A stretch of DNA of 64,000 bases. It comes from Wuchereria bancrofti. Taxonomy: Eukaryota > Nematoda > Chromadorea > Rhabditida > Onchocercidae. A program made the translations under genes and the position numbers. The stretch covers positions 1,525,292 through 1,589,291 of the forward strand of contig SSBO01000014.1 in assembly GCA_005281725.1 (NCBI GenBank), given 5' to 3'. Shown here piece by piece: positions 24,201-37,000 of this stretch. The notes beneath the pieces are model-generated. The model saw nothing but the letters and a program-made list of their open reading frames with translations, did no database searches and had not been told where the DNA came from. How positions within the stretch are numbered: the first letter of the stretch is position 1; each line of letters opens with the position of its first letter.

Positions 24201-25829
24201 ACTTAAAATAATCTCATCTTACCCTTTATTATAAAAACAGACTAAAAAATTTACCATATATTTGAAATATTCTGGTAATTTCAGGCACTTATCCACATGG
24301 CTAACAATATCTTCCATAGTCTTCAAAGTTTTCTTACATTTCTCATTCAAACACTTTACTGTGCCATCAGCACTTTCCGCAAATGCTCGTACAGCAAGTT
24401 GGTGCTTTTCCGTTTTTGACAGTACAGCCCAGCTTGTTGTATGACCCTGCAAATGGCTGTTTAAAATTGGAGACGAATTTGAAGTTAAATGAATTTTGAA
24501 TTCAACCTTTGTATTTATGCTTGAAGCTCGTAACAATTCTAAGTTTAATTTATTCATCTGCCATCAATTTTCATTGCATTATTCCATCTAAATTGCATAT
24601 GCGTTATAAGCGCCGAAGACAAAAGTTCAAATCTTAACAAAACTTGCAAATCATTCAAAAATAGCTATGTTAGCAACCACAATTCATACTGCTCCCACTT
24701 CTGATAAAATCTCCCTTCTTATAAACTACATTTTTACCGTATTGTTTCGATCGGGAAGAAATCGTTATAGTTTAGACATCGGTCTTTCTAATCAAAGAGA
24801 ATTCTATTTTCAAGACTCCCCTCACTTGTTGACTGACTTATTTCATTGCTTTTGTAGTTTTAATTACTCTTTTTCATTATACTCGATTAAGTTGTTTCAA
24901 ACTTACAAACGAATGAATAAAACAAATGAACAATCACATAATTATAAAATGACCATTCAATTAAATATATGATTTTTACTTACTCGATAAGCAGCATATT
25001 CAGCATATTTCTCCGGTGGGCGTCTTCGGGTTCGTTTCTGCAACCAAAATTGTCGCTTAATTTTGTTCAATTTTATTCAAAAGTTGAACTTTAATTTAAA
25101 TTTACTATTTGCTACTGTTTTCCTATCTTATTTCTTTCCGTATGTCCAAAATCATATTTTCAAATTGTTTTTATTATTTTTTTTTTTTGAATGGATAGTT
25201 TACAAGTGCTATGATAAAGACTTTTTTCTCTCCGTCTCCTAAATTTATTTCCATCATCCGAAAAAGGGTTTAAATCTACCTGAGAGACTTACCCTGGGAG
25301 GTTTCGAGGGTCGAACGATTGCAACATTTTCTGCCTCATCAAATGACTGACTATCGTCGGTTTTGTCACCATCTGAATGATTACCTTTTTCAACTTCGGA
25401 ATTAACCGTAATAACAGCAAGGTTCTGCAAAATGATAAATTAATGATCCTGAATAATTTGAGAATGAATAAATTTAGCATCCTTTGAAGGCAATCAAAAA
25501 ATATTGAAAAAAAAGTGTAATGTGATATAGACTTTCGAGAAATTGCGAAGAAAGTACATAAGATTTCGTGATTTGGTCTAATTCTCAAACTTCTCGAAAT
25601 GATATGGTAGAGAAATACAAAACGTTTTTTTTTTTTTTTTCAAAACATTTTCGGAAATAAAACGAGGAAAATTAATTCATTAGCACACCTGCTCTTCCTC
25701 TTGTTTCACATTTTTGTCACTTTTTCGAATAGTTGTTTTACTGGCTTTCGTTGATCTAATGCTATCATTATTTCGCTTATTCGAATTGCCGCTATTCTTT
25801 CTCTTTAAATTCCTTAGATTCCTTTTCAT
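18287..25829 (-). CDS. C2HC zinc-finger and WD40-repeat protein, possibly TFIIIC subunit 2-like
   Basis: Phase-consistent 21-exon model, 971 residues. Exons in transcript order: 25689-25829, 25293-25424, 24984-25037, 24255-24446, 23884-24060, 23568-23677, 23424-23499, 22972-23095, 22610-22772, 22308-22508, 21943-22046, 21526-21640, 21185-21390, 20993-21095, 20672-20847, 20239-20349, 20009-20106, 19764-19909, 19327-19522, 18823-18966, 18287-18433. The N-terminus is basic and Ser/Asn-rich with KRTRRRPPEKYAEYAAYR. Residues about 140-260 hold three motifs of the form C-x(2-7)-C-x(11-12)-H-x3-C. An acidic Ser/Asp patch follows. From about residue 430 come WD-type blades with GHVLIWDL, LIRIYDL and EVQLWDM. 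Layout and length suggest the TFIIIC110/GTF3C2 family of Pol III factors, but this is a tentative match. The first ATG is uncertain because no acceptor directly precedes it. Confidence 0.85.
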
Positions 25830-26430
25830 CCAAAAAAAAAAAAAGGAAAATTAGTAAACTAAAACTGAAATTAAAATCCATTGCGAAGTGTAAGTTATGA
25901 AGAGAAAAGTTTTAGAGAAACATCACAAAATTTAGCTAGAAAAATCAGTACAGACACACGCATGCACGCATACAGACCTATATGAATGTGCATGGCAGAT
26001 AATTATTTATATCTCAGCAAAAATTTTAATGAAATCACTTTGTTTTTTTTTTTGTTCATAACATTACTTTGTCAATGTTTATACTAATAAATTGAGATGC
26101 ATTTTTTTTATTTTTTATAATTTAATTCCATTAGATACTTTCTTACAATTACCCAATTCTTCCTAAATAAGAAGTTGAAAAAAGACGACATAAAAAAGAA
26201 TAAAGTAATACAATTCGCAAAAGAAATTGATTATTGCAAGTAGCACCAAATCTATGATAATCAATTACTAAAATTATAAATTTAGATAATCATTCTAATA
26301 TTGAAAAAATAAAATGAAAAATGTGTTTGTAATTTGGCATCGTCTAATTCAATAATAAGCCAAAAAAGTCCACAAATTCAACTGTATAAATGACTAATAT
26401 TGGAAACTAAAAACATTATATTAGAAAAGA

Positions 26431-26745
26431 TTTAGGAATAATACACCCCAAGAATTAGGGAAACATTCAGGAATAACACACCCCGGAATTAGGGAAACAT
26501 TCAGGAATAACAAACCCCGGAATTAGGGAAACATTCAGGAATAATATACCCCGGAATTAGGGAAACTTTCAGGAATAATACACCCCGGAGTTAGCAAAAC
26601 ATTCAAGAATAACACACCCCGGAATTAGGGAAACATTTAAGAATAACACATGGCAAAACATTCACGAATACCACACGCCGGAATCGATCCTGCAGCCAAT
26701 TTATCATAACAGCAAAAGATTTCAGAACGACACACCCCGGAATCG
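26431..26745. repeat. 34-bp GC-containing tandem repeat, about eight diverging copies
   Basis: The unit includes ACACCCCGGAATTAGGG and AAACATTCAGGAATA. The first five or six copies are close; the later ones decay, becoming CGGAATCGATCC and CGGAATCGACCC. It stands out as GC-richer than its surroundings. Confidence 0.85.
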
Positions 26746-26950
26746 ACCCTACTTCTGTTTAACTAATAACGACTACAGTATACCAGAAAAAGTTTTATGA
26801 TATGAATTGTAAGAAACAGCTTAATAGTTGATGAATGGAAACGGTATTTTGTTAATGTCCTCTATTTGTTCTTTTTTATTATTTACAGTTGTGGTTAATT
26901 TATTCAATTTTATTATAATTAGTTTTCTTTTTTTTTAGAGAATATACGTT

Positions 26951-27092
26951 TAAATAATTCTTATTATAGCTTTATATTATTTAAATTTATATTATTTATA
27001 GCTTTATATTATTATATTATTTATTATAGCTTTATATTATTTAAATAATTCTTATTAGGAATAATTTAAATAATTCTTATTATAGCTTTATA
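26951..27092. repeat. AT-rich imperfect repeat with a TTATAGCTTTATA core
   Basis: Four or five staggered copies of TATTATAGCTTTATATTATT and AAATAATTCTTATTA, so strand slippage is the likely origin. Confidence 0.7.
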
Positions 27093-27405
27093 AATTTCTG
27101 GCAATAATTGAAATAAACGAGAAAATGTCAATTTCAACAATGCCTTTGCAAAACTTTCGTCATTTAATGAAATATAAGAAAAGGTATGGATTCATTAATT
27201 TTGTTTGATTAAATTGAAAATTAAATTACATTTTTTAGAATAATAATTGTTAAAATTATTCAAATAAATGTTATCTATGATATTCGTGGATCCTATTTGG
27301 GTTATACAGGACATATGGCTCTGTAATAATGGTAGGATGAATTGGGTCAACGAAGGACGTGTCGCTTAACCCGATGAGTTGCTCCATTTCGATGATACTA
27401 CAAAA

Positions 27406-29858
27406 ATGCTTCTTAACGCTTTCATTATTCTCTTTCTATTTTTGCTTAAATTTTCTTCCACAGGTAATTCTTAACAAATTAATTATTACCACTTACTTAA
27501 ATTAATTATTTTTTATTTTATTTAATTATTTAATATTATTTAATTATTTAAATTATTTTTTATATACAGTTATTCTTTTCCTGGTTTCATTCGTTATTTG
27601 TTGTCAGCAATACTAATTTTATCATTATCATGTATCGATAATCAAATAAGTAAAGAAAAGAATGCTCTTATTGTATCATATATGTTGACTTGTTCACGAT
27701 GAGCTAATCGATTTATATCATTAATAAGAAGGCAGAAGGCAAACAAATAAAATTGAATAATTGCACTGTTCTGTATGTTATTTCCGGAAATCGTTAAGCA
27801 ACAAACCATCAGTTCCGGTAGTTATATTATCATCGAATACAATCAATAATGAATGATTGCATTGATACTAACAACCACTCATAATAAAAAATTAGATGAC
27901 ATATGATATTTGATAAATAAAGGATTTGTTCATTTAATTTCAAATTGGCTGGCTAAATTATCTTAGTTAATGAAAGATTTTAATGCAGTAAAATTTAAAA
28001 ATTCTTAACGCAAAGTTTATGCTAGTATAATTAAAATCTTTATTAATATAAAGAAATTAATGATTAATGCTATAAATCTAATATGAATATTTCAGTTAAA
28101 TATCTTGGTGGCATACCAGTACCTGGTCGTTCGGTACCACCTTTGCGAATTTTTGAACTTTATGCCAAATCTTGTGCACCAAATGATCGAACTAAAGCAA
28201 TAACTGAACAATTAAGCAATGTTGGCTAATTATACTAGTTAATCTAGCTAATTTCAAAATTTCGATGATTTTTTAAAAATATTTCAAGTGTTAAGAAAAG
28301 GTCTTTGTTTTTTGCACTTATATTTTTTTAAATTATTTATTATGAAGGATAAGGAATATGATACTTTCAGAGCTCTCTTTTTCTTCGAAAATATAATTTT
28401 TTTGTAGTTACTGCAAAAAGTGGATGCAAATGATATTGCAAGTAATCTGTACAATTCATTATATACAGCTGTTGGTGATATTAATGTTACCAAATTGATG
28501 GGTAAATGGTTTGTGGTACGTAAATTTTGTTATAGGGGATAACTTTTAATTTTCTTATTATCATTTATTTTTTTCCTTTCTTTTTTTCAAAAAGAGAAAA
28601 TCTAAAAAATTAGTCTGAAATTTTTAATTTATTTATAGGTAGTTGATACACCGAGTATTCATCATGAGCATTGCCCAATATTTTATTGTATGTTTTGTTT
28701 ATTGTGTTTGTTTTGTTTCTCTTACAGTCAATTTTTTGTTTCATTTTGTTAAATTAAAAGGCCTTTTATACTATTTTGTTTGTCGTTTTAGTTGAATTAC
28801 TGGATAAAACCCCTTATACTGCAATATTCACGGTACGGCAGTATTCGCAAAATACAGAAAAGATTAAAATTTTGGAAGGATATGGGAGAAAAGTAGGACC
28901 GGATCCGGCAGAACTGCTTATTAACATTGGCCATCCAGCTGATCCATGTCCATGTAAAGTTTTAAGTTCTTGCCAAAATGTTAGCTGATAGTTTGAAATA
29001 AGCGTAAATATTAAATAAGTTAAAACAGATGACAATGAAGAGTAAATATTTTCGATAAAGATTTAAGTTAACAATTTCTTCGACGTAAGCTCACGTTAAT
29101 ATAATTATATTAATGCTCCTAATTCAGTTGAATACTAACAAAAATATCTCATATGTAAGTATAAGTATTTTTAATATTCAATTCACAATGTTACGTGCAC
29201 ATTCATAAATATTCATTTCAATACTTACATAATTTCTCATATTGTTCAGTCTGTTTTTATTGTTTATTATATTTTAAAGCATTATCATAATTTTTCAGAC
29301 TCGATAGTACGTAGTGGACCAATTAATGATAATGAACAGTATGATTATATCATTTTAACTCAGCCGCTCAAATATCCAATTATGGTTCTTGCTCGTGATC
29401 CAGCTGATTTTGAAAACAAGTATAAAGAAGAGGTAATAGATGGTAATCATCATATCATATGATTAATTAATCGAATAGTGATTGTAATTTCAAAATAATG
29501 GATATTCCAGGCATGAAAAATAATCTAAATTCAAGATAAATTGAAAGTAAAATTGAAGAAGGTATTTAGTAAAATGCATTTATAAAGTAAAAAAATTTAT
29601 TAATCATACCTAATTTCGTTTCGTAATTTTAATTAATTTATAATTTGTACCCTATCATATGGTAAATTAATATTTTTCAAAAAACATTTAAATACCGTTC
29701 GCTTTTTCAACATTTTCTTTGATTTTTAAAAATTTTAGGTAAAAACATTCTTGGAAAATCAACGTTTTTGGCATTCTTCATTCTCACTTAAGAATAATGT
29801 TCTTTTTCTCAATACAACGGATTGTTTTCGAACAAATCAGTACAACATCGGATTTTGA
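27406..29858 (+). CDS. Secreted lipocalin-related protein
   Basis: Seven exons: 27406-27463, 28096-28220, 28408-28515, 28639-28687, 28792-28953, 29299-29432, 29739-29858. They encode 251 residues. Residues 1-19 form a signal peptide ([19 protein letters not shown]), in an exon joined in phase to the mature part. The mature part holds the lipocalin signature region [14 protein letters not shown], then [19 protein letters not shown], a Cys-Pro stretch HPADPCPYSIV, and the strand-like [21 protein letters not shown]. Lipocalins are beta-barrel carriers of small hydrophobic ligands. Nematode LPR proteins act in the apical extracellular matrix, and this is most likely a member, though I cannot say which. 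The partial exons are all supported by reading phase. The intron before exon 2 is the longest, at 632 bp. Confidence 0.88.
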
Positions 29859-32800
29859 TCTATGAATATTATTGCTGTAATTATTACTTTTCATCACTTT
29901 GATTAAGTATTATAGTTTTGTGTTTGAAGATATCAATGATGCAGAAGAAAAACGAAAGAAATTTCTATTAATTTATTAATTAATGATCACAGTTAATGAA
30001 TTTGGTTTCTTTTCTCATTCTTTTGGACAGTTTTTACAGCCAATTTATGAAATACTCAAAAGTTAGTGTTTAAATTTTAGTGGAGCATAAGGAAGATACG
30101 CAATCATTGAAATTTTATTTAAATTTGCTCATTGAATTTATGATTCGATATATTCAATGAAATTGTTTATTATAAGGCTAAGAAGTGGTAAACAATTGAT
30201 AAAAAAAGCAATTGTAAATGTCGTATAGCATAATTGAAAATGTTGCGCAATGTGGTTAAGAATGCTATTTAAGATGATACAGAATGTCGCATATCGTGAT
30301 TGAGAATAGAAAATGTGTCTTAAATTTAAATTTAACATATATCCCTCCATATAAAATACTTATTGCAGATATCTATTTGAATCACAATAAGAAGCTCATT
30401 AACTTTCGCGATTAAAATTTCTACATTTTTCAAGAATTCAAAAACGATTTAAAGGAAAGTCTGTTTTTCCTCGTTTCGCCACATAAATCTTTTTTGCAAG
30501 AAGCAATAATATAATCAATCAAAACTGGAAATTGATTTTTAGGTACAAATTTAGTTGCTCTATGAAATAGATAATTTGAGAAATTAGAAGTTAGATCATA
30601 TCTTATTTTGTCGATATTACAAATTGTTCCAAGAATGAAAAATCCGGGGATATCTCAATTCATTTTTTGGAAAATAATTTTTGATCAGTACGTTTATCAG
30701 GCTGACTTCATATTCATTTCCTGAAAATGTTGTAAACTTCCAATATATGAGCCATCATGGCTTGGCTTTGTGACCGAAGATTTGAGAAGAATTCTATTCA
30801 CGTTTACTGCAAACGTGATGACGTTGAAAGGTCAACATAGGATAAGTAAGTCTTGTTGCAAAAAGAGTGCTAATAAAGGATGATTCCTTCTATGTTGTCT
30901 TCGTCTCTTAAAGAGTGATTCCACGTACGTCCTCAAAGAAGCGTGTCTCCGTTTTCTGTGATTGGAAGCCAAGGAGAATTATTGATGGTAGCCAGTATTG
31001 CCAAAATTGAGGGATACTTTAATATGTTGTCTAGAAGCAATTCTTAAAAAGGAGACATCCTAATTGTTGTAAAATTTTATTGTAAAAAAGTTAAACTTAT
31101 ATTTGACTTAGAAGTCATTCCTCTTCTTTACTTCATCCAAAAACCATGCTTCAACCAAACTCTATAAAATCTCTATTAAACAACCACCTGAACCATTTCT
31201 AAACAAATTTTCCAACAACGAACTACCTGTAATATTATCTAATAATTACTTTATAACATCAATTAATAATGTTTATTTCAACTATTCGTTTGCACCAACA
31301 ATTAACAAAAAGAATTTCGTTTAATAAACAAATAAAACTTTTACGACAATATTTTGATAGCAACAAGGCGGGATAATCTATTATTATTGATCTGATAATT
31401 GTCATTCAATAATCCAGCTTTAGCCAAAAAATTGCTATCAAAAGGAGATAATATGAAAAGTTATTAATTAGAGAGAGAATTTCATCTTTAAGAGAGAGAG
31501 AGAGACAGAGAGTTTTACTTCTACGATTGTCGAACGCAAAAGAGGAATAATAAACAAATTCAAAGCAGAAAGAATTAAATATATTACAGCAGGGAACAAT
31601 CAATCAAAACAAAGGATGAAATTTCTCAGAAAACAAATATATGAGTAGACAGAAGGATTAGCAAATCAATTTGAAAATAAATTTAGCAAAGGTACAGAAT
31701 TGATAAAATCTTAGGTAGTACTCATATATTAGAATATTCTAGATAAAACACATAAGATTGATTATCAAATTAGAGGACTTTCACAATTTCGAGCATTGTA
31801 TTTTAACTTATTTGAAATTAGTTAACAGGTTTATTACATAAAAATTAAATAATTTCATTCTGTTAGCTAATAGAGAATAGATAGAATAGTATTACCTGAT
31901 AATTAATAAAGGAAAATCTTTACAACATTCCGACATTCTATTTATTTTTTAGTGGCAATTGCTAGAAACTGAATAGTGCTTCATTATACAAATTTGATCT
32001 AACTATAAATATTTGAGTTTTTCCGATATCAAAATTAAAAGTTAGTTTTTAGCTACCTTATGACTTTCACTTCTAAAAAGTCTCTTTCATGTGTAATTTA
32101 ATTTTCAACGATTGTTGTATAATATGTTAAGTTGATTACAAGCTTGATTACAACGGTTAGCACTGAAATGAATGTAAAAATGTTTAGATTATTGATTTAG
32201 GGTGAAAGTTTTATCTGTGAGAAGCAATTTGATCATTTGCGCTTAATAAATGACTTTAGATTTGGTGTATGAATTCATGTAGTGCTTTCAGAGTTTCATA
32301 GATTTCACTATTTGCAAATAGTTTGAATTTTTTTTCCGGTTCTTCCGGTAAATTAATCCAGTCCAGTTTAGTTAGGTAGGTTAATTCAGTCTTGAAATCT
32401 ATTTTATAGCTTCGAAACTGCTTCTTACTATACCTTTTTAGTTTAATTTTGAGCTTTCACGAAGACGATTCCTGAAAAGTCTTCCGGTTTTGAGTTTGCT
32501 TGATCAAAAGAATGTATAATCGGTTCTTTACAGCTACTTTCTTTATAAATACCAACTTCACTCACAAGCAGCAATGTTGATATTAAGTTATGACAGGTTG
32601 CGGGCGTGATTACGGGCAGGTTGTGAGTTTTCAAAATGCGGGTATTTTTTTTTTTTTTGAACTTGCGCAAGTAAGGCACAGCGTGCGCTAAACTGACTTT
32701 ATTCTTTACTTTTATAAATCATCTGCCAGGCCTGTCCTTAAGTCGTAAGTTGAGTTAGAATATTATTTTCCCAAATGGATGTGCCTTACAGGACAATTGC

Positions 32801-33970
32801 CCGGGTTGAGTTAGAATTGTTCTTCTCCTAAGATGACTGTCATTTTGTTTGACCCTTAACCTAACCAAAGACATATGCCACCATTATCATAGCTCCTAAT
32901 CTCATAAAGATAAATAAACTTCTCACGGAAGTGTCACGGAAGTATTCAAGAAGAAGCGTTATAAGAAATTTTGAATTAACAAATTATAGAGTAAAATTCC
33001 CTTTCATGAATTCACCTTAAATGTGATTCATAATGAAATTGAAAAAAAAGCTAATAATTTATGGCTAAATATTGAATAAATTCATACAAAAATATTTATT
33101 TGTATTCAATTATTGAATATTTGGTTTATAAGATATTATTAATTATAATATAAAATCTATTTTATTTATTACAACATAAAATTAAGTCGCTTTCATTATG
33201 CGTCATTAATTATGGATAAATTTTCGATGCAAAAATTCAAGAAAGTGTTGAAATAAAAAAATGTTATTAAAAAAATAAATAAACGATTGAAGAAAGAGTG
33301 AAACATATTATCACGTGAAGAAGTGTTTAAGAAAATATCAATTTGTAATTTCAATTAATTGATAATTAATCTTCCCAAGAAAGCACTCATTTTTTCCAAT
33401 GCATTTATGAATTTTTAATTTGTAAAAATTTTTAGACTTTTAAAAATTAATTTAAGCGGAAAAATTCGAAATCATATGACATTTCAAATGTAATATTAAA
33501 GTAGAAATTTTTCATATCAAAAATTTGAATACAAATACCGAATATATATGGTATTCGAATATATGGAAGTTCAAAAGAAATGTAAGTGGATGAAAAATGA
33601 AATTTAAAATACTAAAAATTATAAGAGGCGTTAGGAAAAGAAAAACTAAAAATGTATTTTTCTAAATTGAATTAAAATGAAATTTGCTAAATTAATATTA
33701 TTTGCCAATTATTCAAAGTACTCTGTTATGATCAAATTCCATATTTTAGTTTCCAGTTTAATTGTATTCGAAAACAAATTTTAAAATTTATCGAAAACAA
33801 AGATTCGAAATTTCTCCTAAAATCTCACATTTCAATAATTGAGCATACAATTAAATATGATAAATTAGATCATTTGCTCATGTCAGATGTGATTGTAATT
33901 TAATTATTTCAATAATATTCGCAGCAGTTTGAGCACATAGAAAGGATTTCGTTTTCATAGGGATGGCGCT

Positions 33971-33985
33971 GTTGTCATGGTGAAC
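33971..33985 (+). promoter_or_regulatory. X-box-like RFX (DAF-19) site upstream of IFT88
   Basis: GTTGTCATGGTGAAC is an imperfect palindrome (GTT...AAC) 70 nt before the ATG. RFX X-boxes are two six-base half sites such as GTHNYY and RRNRAC separated by one to three bases. With a three-base spacer the left half fits and the right half GTGAAC has one mismatch. In C. elegans, osm-5 is directly controlled by DAF-19 through an X-box about 100 bp upstream of the start. Confidence 0.55.
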
Positions 33986-34039
33986 AGCGGAATAAATAAA
34001 AGGATATTGAGTGCTGTTGTCATTATTGAGTGGAACTTT

Positions 34040-34041
34040 AG
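34040..34041 (+). promoter_or_regulatory. Candidate splice acceptor 13 nt before the IFT88 ATG
   Basis: ACTTTAG is followed by GGAAGAGACAAAA and the ATG. It would suit a spliced-leader addition site; the consensus is only moderate. Confidence 0.35.
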
Positions 34042-34054
34042 GGAAGAGACAAAA

Positions 34055-37000
34055 ATGGATGATCGTTACGAAGGTTTTAACGATTACGATCACGCATATG
34101 ACGTTCAGGTAAGATCTTTTAATTGTTTTTTAATTATTAATTAAAATATAAACGCAAAAACAAAGACAATTTTCATTTTAAGAAAAATTTTATTATTTTC
34201 AGGAAACAAAAAATTATTAATAAAGTTTGAATCAAATTAATAAATTTGCAGAATGTTCTTGATGATCAAGTTTTTCAAGAAGCTATAGCTAAATCAAGTT
34301 ATGGTAGACGACCGGTATCAATTAATTTTTCTTTCTTTCTTTTTCTTTTCTTCTCTCTTACTTCTTTCTTTCATTTTTTTTTACTTCAAACTGATTGTAA
34401 AAAATTGCAAAATTATTCGTTAATCTATTAAAAAAAAGTGGATTTGAAAAATAAAAAAATTTGCTTGAATTATTTTAATTTTAGATTTGAATTATGTAAA
34501 ATATAAATTTCAAGTTAACTTGAAATAAAACAATAACATAAACTTTTCTCCTTTTTTTTTCTTGATACATTCTAAATATACTAAAATGTAAATTAGAATG
34601 AATTATATATTTTTAATGGAAATTTTCAGAAAAGTTCAATGTCACGTCTAGGAATTATACCTGTTGCAACACCTAGCAATCGTGTTAATAGCATAATATC
34701 AAGTCATAGATTGGGTACAGGTGCTGCTGATACGATGAATGGCGTAATGCTACGATCTTCCATTGGTTCACGACGTGGAATTGAGGCAAACGTACCGATG
34801 ACTGCTGTACGTGGTGCTGGCTATTCGTCAGCTGGTCGAGGTATACTGACACGTGACGTGAAATGCTATTCGAATCTCTTTCAAATTAGACTGAAAATCT
34901 TTAAACTGAAGTCAAATTAGATTGAAAATTTTTCATAGATTTTTTGAAATTCTTCATCATAAATTTATAGTAATTGATGATGCATTATTGATTCTTTAAA
35001 CTAAAATCAAATTTACCTTTAGGGATCTCTTTCAATCCATTAAAGATGAAAATGGCGGAAAAGTCACCTGAGATAAGTCATGAAGAGAAATGTCGCCAAA
35101 TGGAGCAAAAAGTAAATGAACTTTTGAAAGAAAGTATTTTTGCATGGGAGAAAGGTGACATGAAACAGGTCATTACTTATTATTTATTATCACTTTATAA
35201 TTATGCATTCGCAATGTGCACTAATTATTCTAATCAATTGATAATATTTATCTTTTATTATTCCAACATTCTATATTAAACTACTGCAAGTTCCAATTTT
35301 TTCTTTCAAACAATTTCAGTAAACAATAATTGATAAAATTTTTTAAATAATATTTAATTAATAATTAATAAGTGGAAAAAAAAAACTATTTTAAATAAAA
35401 CTTTTGCAGGCACTTGAAAAGGCTAAAGAAGCGGGTCGACGTGAACGTACTATTGTAAAGATGCGTGAACAATTATCCATTTTAGAACAGCTCAATCTAG
35501 ATCTTACATTTACAGTTTTATTTAATTTAGCTCATCAGGTATATGTAGTAATTAAATTTAATTTTAATTGCATAAACACAATTTATTCTAAATATTTGTT
35601 TGTTAAATTTATAGACAACATTATTATTCTTTTATTCGTTCTCTCTAGATTATTATTATTATGTGTAAATATTTGAAATTTGGAAAATTAGCGAATTATT
35701 TTAGAAGCAATAGCTGATAATAATTTGAAATTGTTTTTAATATTTAATAATTTATAGTATATGGCAAATAATTTATTGACAGAAGCATTGAATACTTATC
35801 AAATGATTGTGAAAAACAAAATGTTTGTTAATTCGGGTCGCTTAAAAGCAAACATTGCGAATATTTACTTCAAACAGAAAGAATACAAAAAAGCTATTAA
35901 ACTTTATCAAATTGCTTTAGATCAAGTACCAAATTCACAAAAAAATACCAGGTAAAATGATTTTAAAATTGATAAAAAACACATTGAACTATGAGTGATA
36001 GAGAAAAAAAGAGAGAGAGAGAGAGGAAAAGAAGCAAAAAGGGAAATATTATTTATAAAGCTATAATATTAATTTTTGCAAAAAAATAATTGTAATTTAA
36101 AATAAAAAATGAGAAATGAAAAAAAAGAAACATATATTTTCTTTTCTTATTTAATTCAAATATTCATTTAATTGTTTCATTCATCATTAAAATCATATAA
36201 TTCAAATCTTTTTTCTTTTCTTTTTGTTTCATAAAATTGTAACTATGAACGAATAAAAAATGAAACATAATTTTGGTTTAATAAATAAAAAATGAAATGA
36301 ATGAATTAATTAATTAATTAATATTATTATAGGATTAAAATAATGAATAATATTGGTGTTGCATTTATTAAATGTGGTGAATATGATGAAGCAGACAGTA
36401 CCTTTGAACATTGTATGAATGAAAAAGGAAATTATAATACAGCGCTTAATTTCATTCTTACTGCATATTGTTTAAATGATATCGAGAAAATGAAGGATGG
36501 ATTTCAACGATTATTGGATATACCACTTTTAACTGATGATGAAACGAAATATATGGTTTGCCCCTTCTTTTATTTTCTTTTAATTATCAAATTGAAATTG
36601 TAAATAATAAATTTGTGATTAATTATATTACAAATAATAAATTTGTTTCAATTATTTATATTATAAATAGTAAATTTGTCATTATAAATAATAAATGTGA
36701 AGTTAATTATATTACTAATAATAAATTTGTTTTAATTATTTTTATTAGAAATAATAAATTTGTTATTACAAATAACGAATTCGTAATTATCAAATTGTAA
36801 TTAAGTTGTAGTGATGAATAATAAACTTGTGATTAATAAATAATGAATAATATTGGTGTTGCAGTTGCCAATATATAAATAATAATAATTTATAATTAAA
36901 AAATAAATTTATAACTACAAATAATAAAGTTGTTGTTACAAGTAATAAATTTGTAAAATTTGTAATTGATGCACTTGAAATTTATAAATTATTATCAGTA

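Larger units (their letters stand above)
25830..27405. other. Divergent intergenic region between the WD40 gene and the lipocalin gene
   Basis: It should hold both promoters. It contains a 34-bp tandem array and an AT-rich TTATAGC repeat, listed separately. A short ATG frame at 27127-27182 ends at a GT but cannot be joined to the lipocalin signal-peptide exon in a convincing way. Confidence 0.6.
29859..34054. other. Intergenic region upstream of IFT88
   Basis: No supported gene. Slightly GC-richer patches at 30740-31020 and 32450-32880 contain broken open frames that could be decayed coding or transposon sequence, but nothing I can name. In the second patch a GTTGAGTTAGAAT motif recurs at about 32749 and 32807, suggesting a diverged tandem duplication. 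The last 200 bp hold the IFT88 promoter elements. Confidence 0.55.

Noticed and set aside
27127..27182. ATG frame ending at a GTATGG donor, as a possible first lipocalin exon
   Set aside because: The protein has a good signal peptide starting at 27406, and this frame does not join to it in a meaningful way.
30740..31020. Possible mariner-type transposase relic
   Set aside because: One frame loosely resembles a transposase catalytic stretch, but stops and frame changes are frequent and no terminal repeats are visible.
32443..32679. 78-codon minus-strand frame
   Set aside because: It contains a lysine run from a poly(T) tract, shows no family, and lacks splice or start context.
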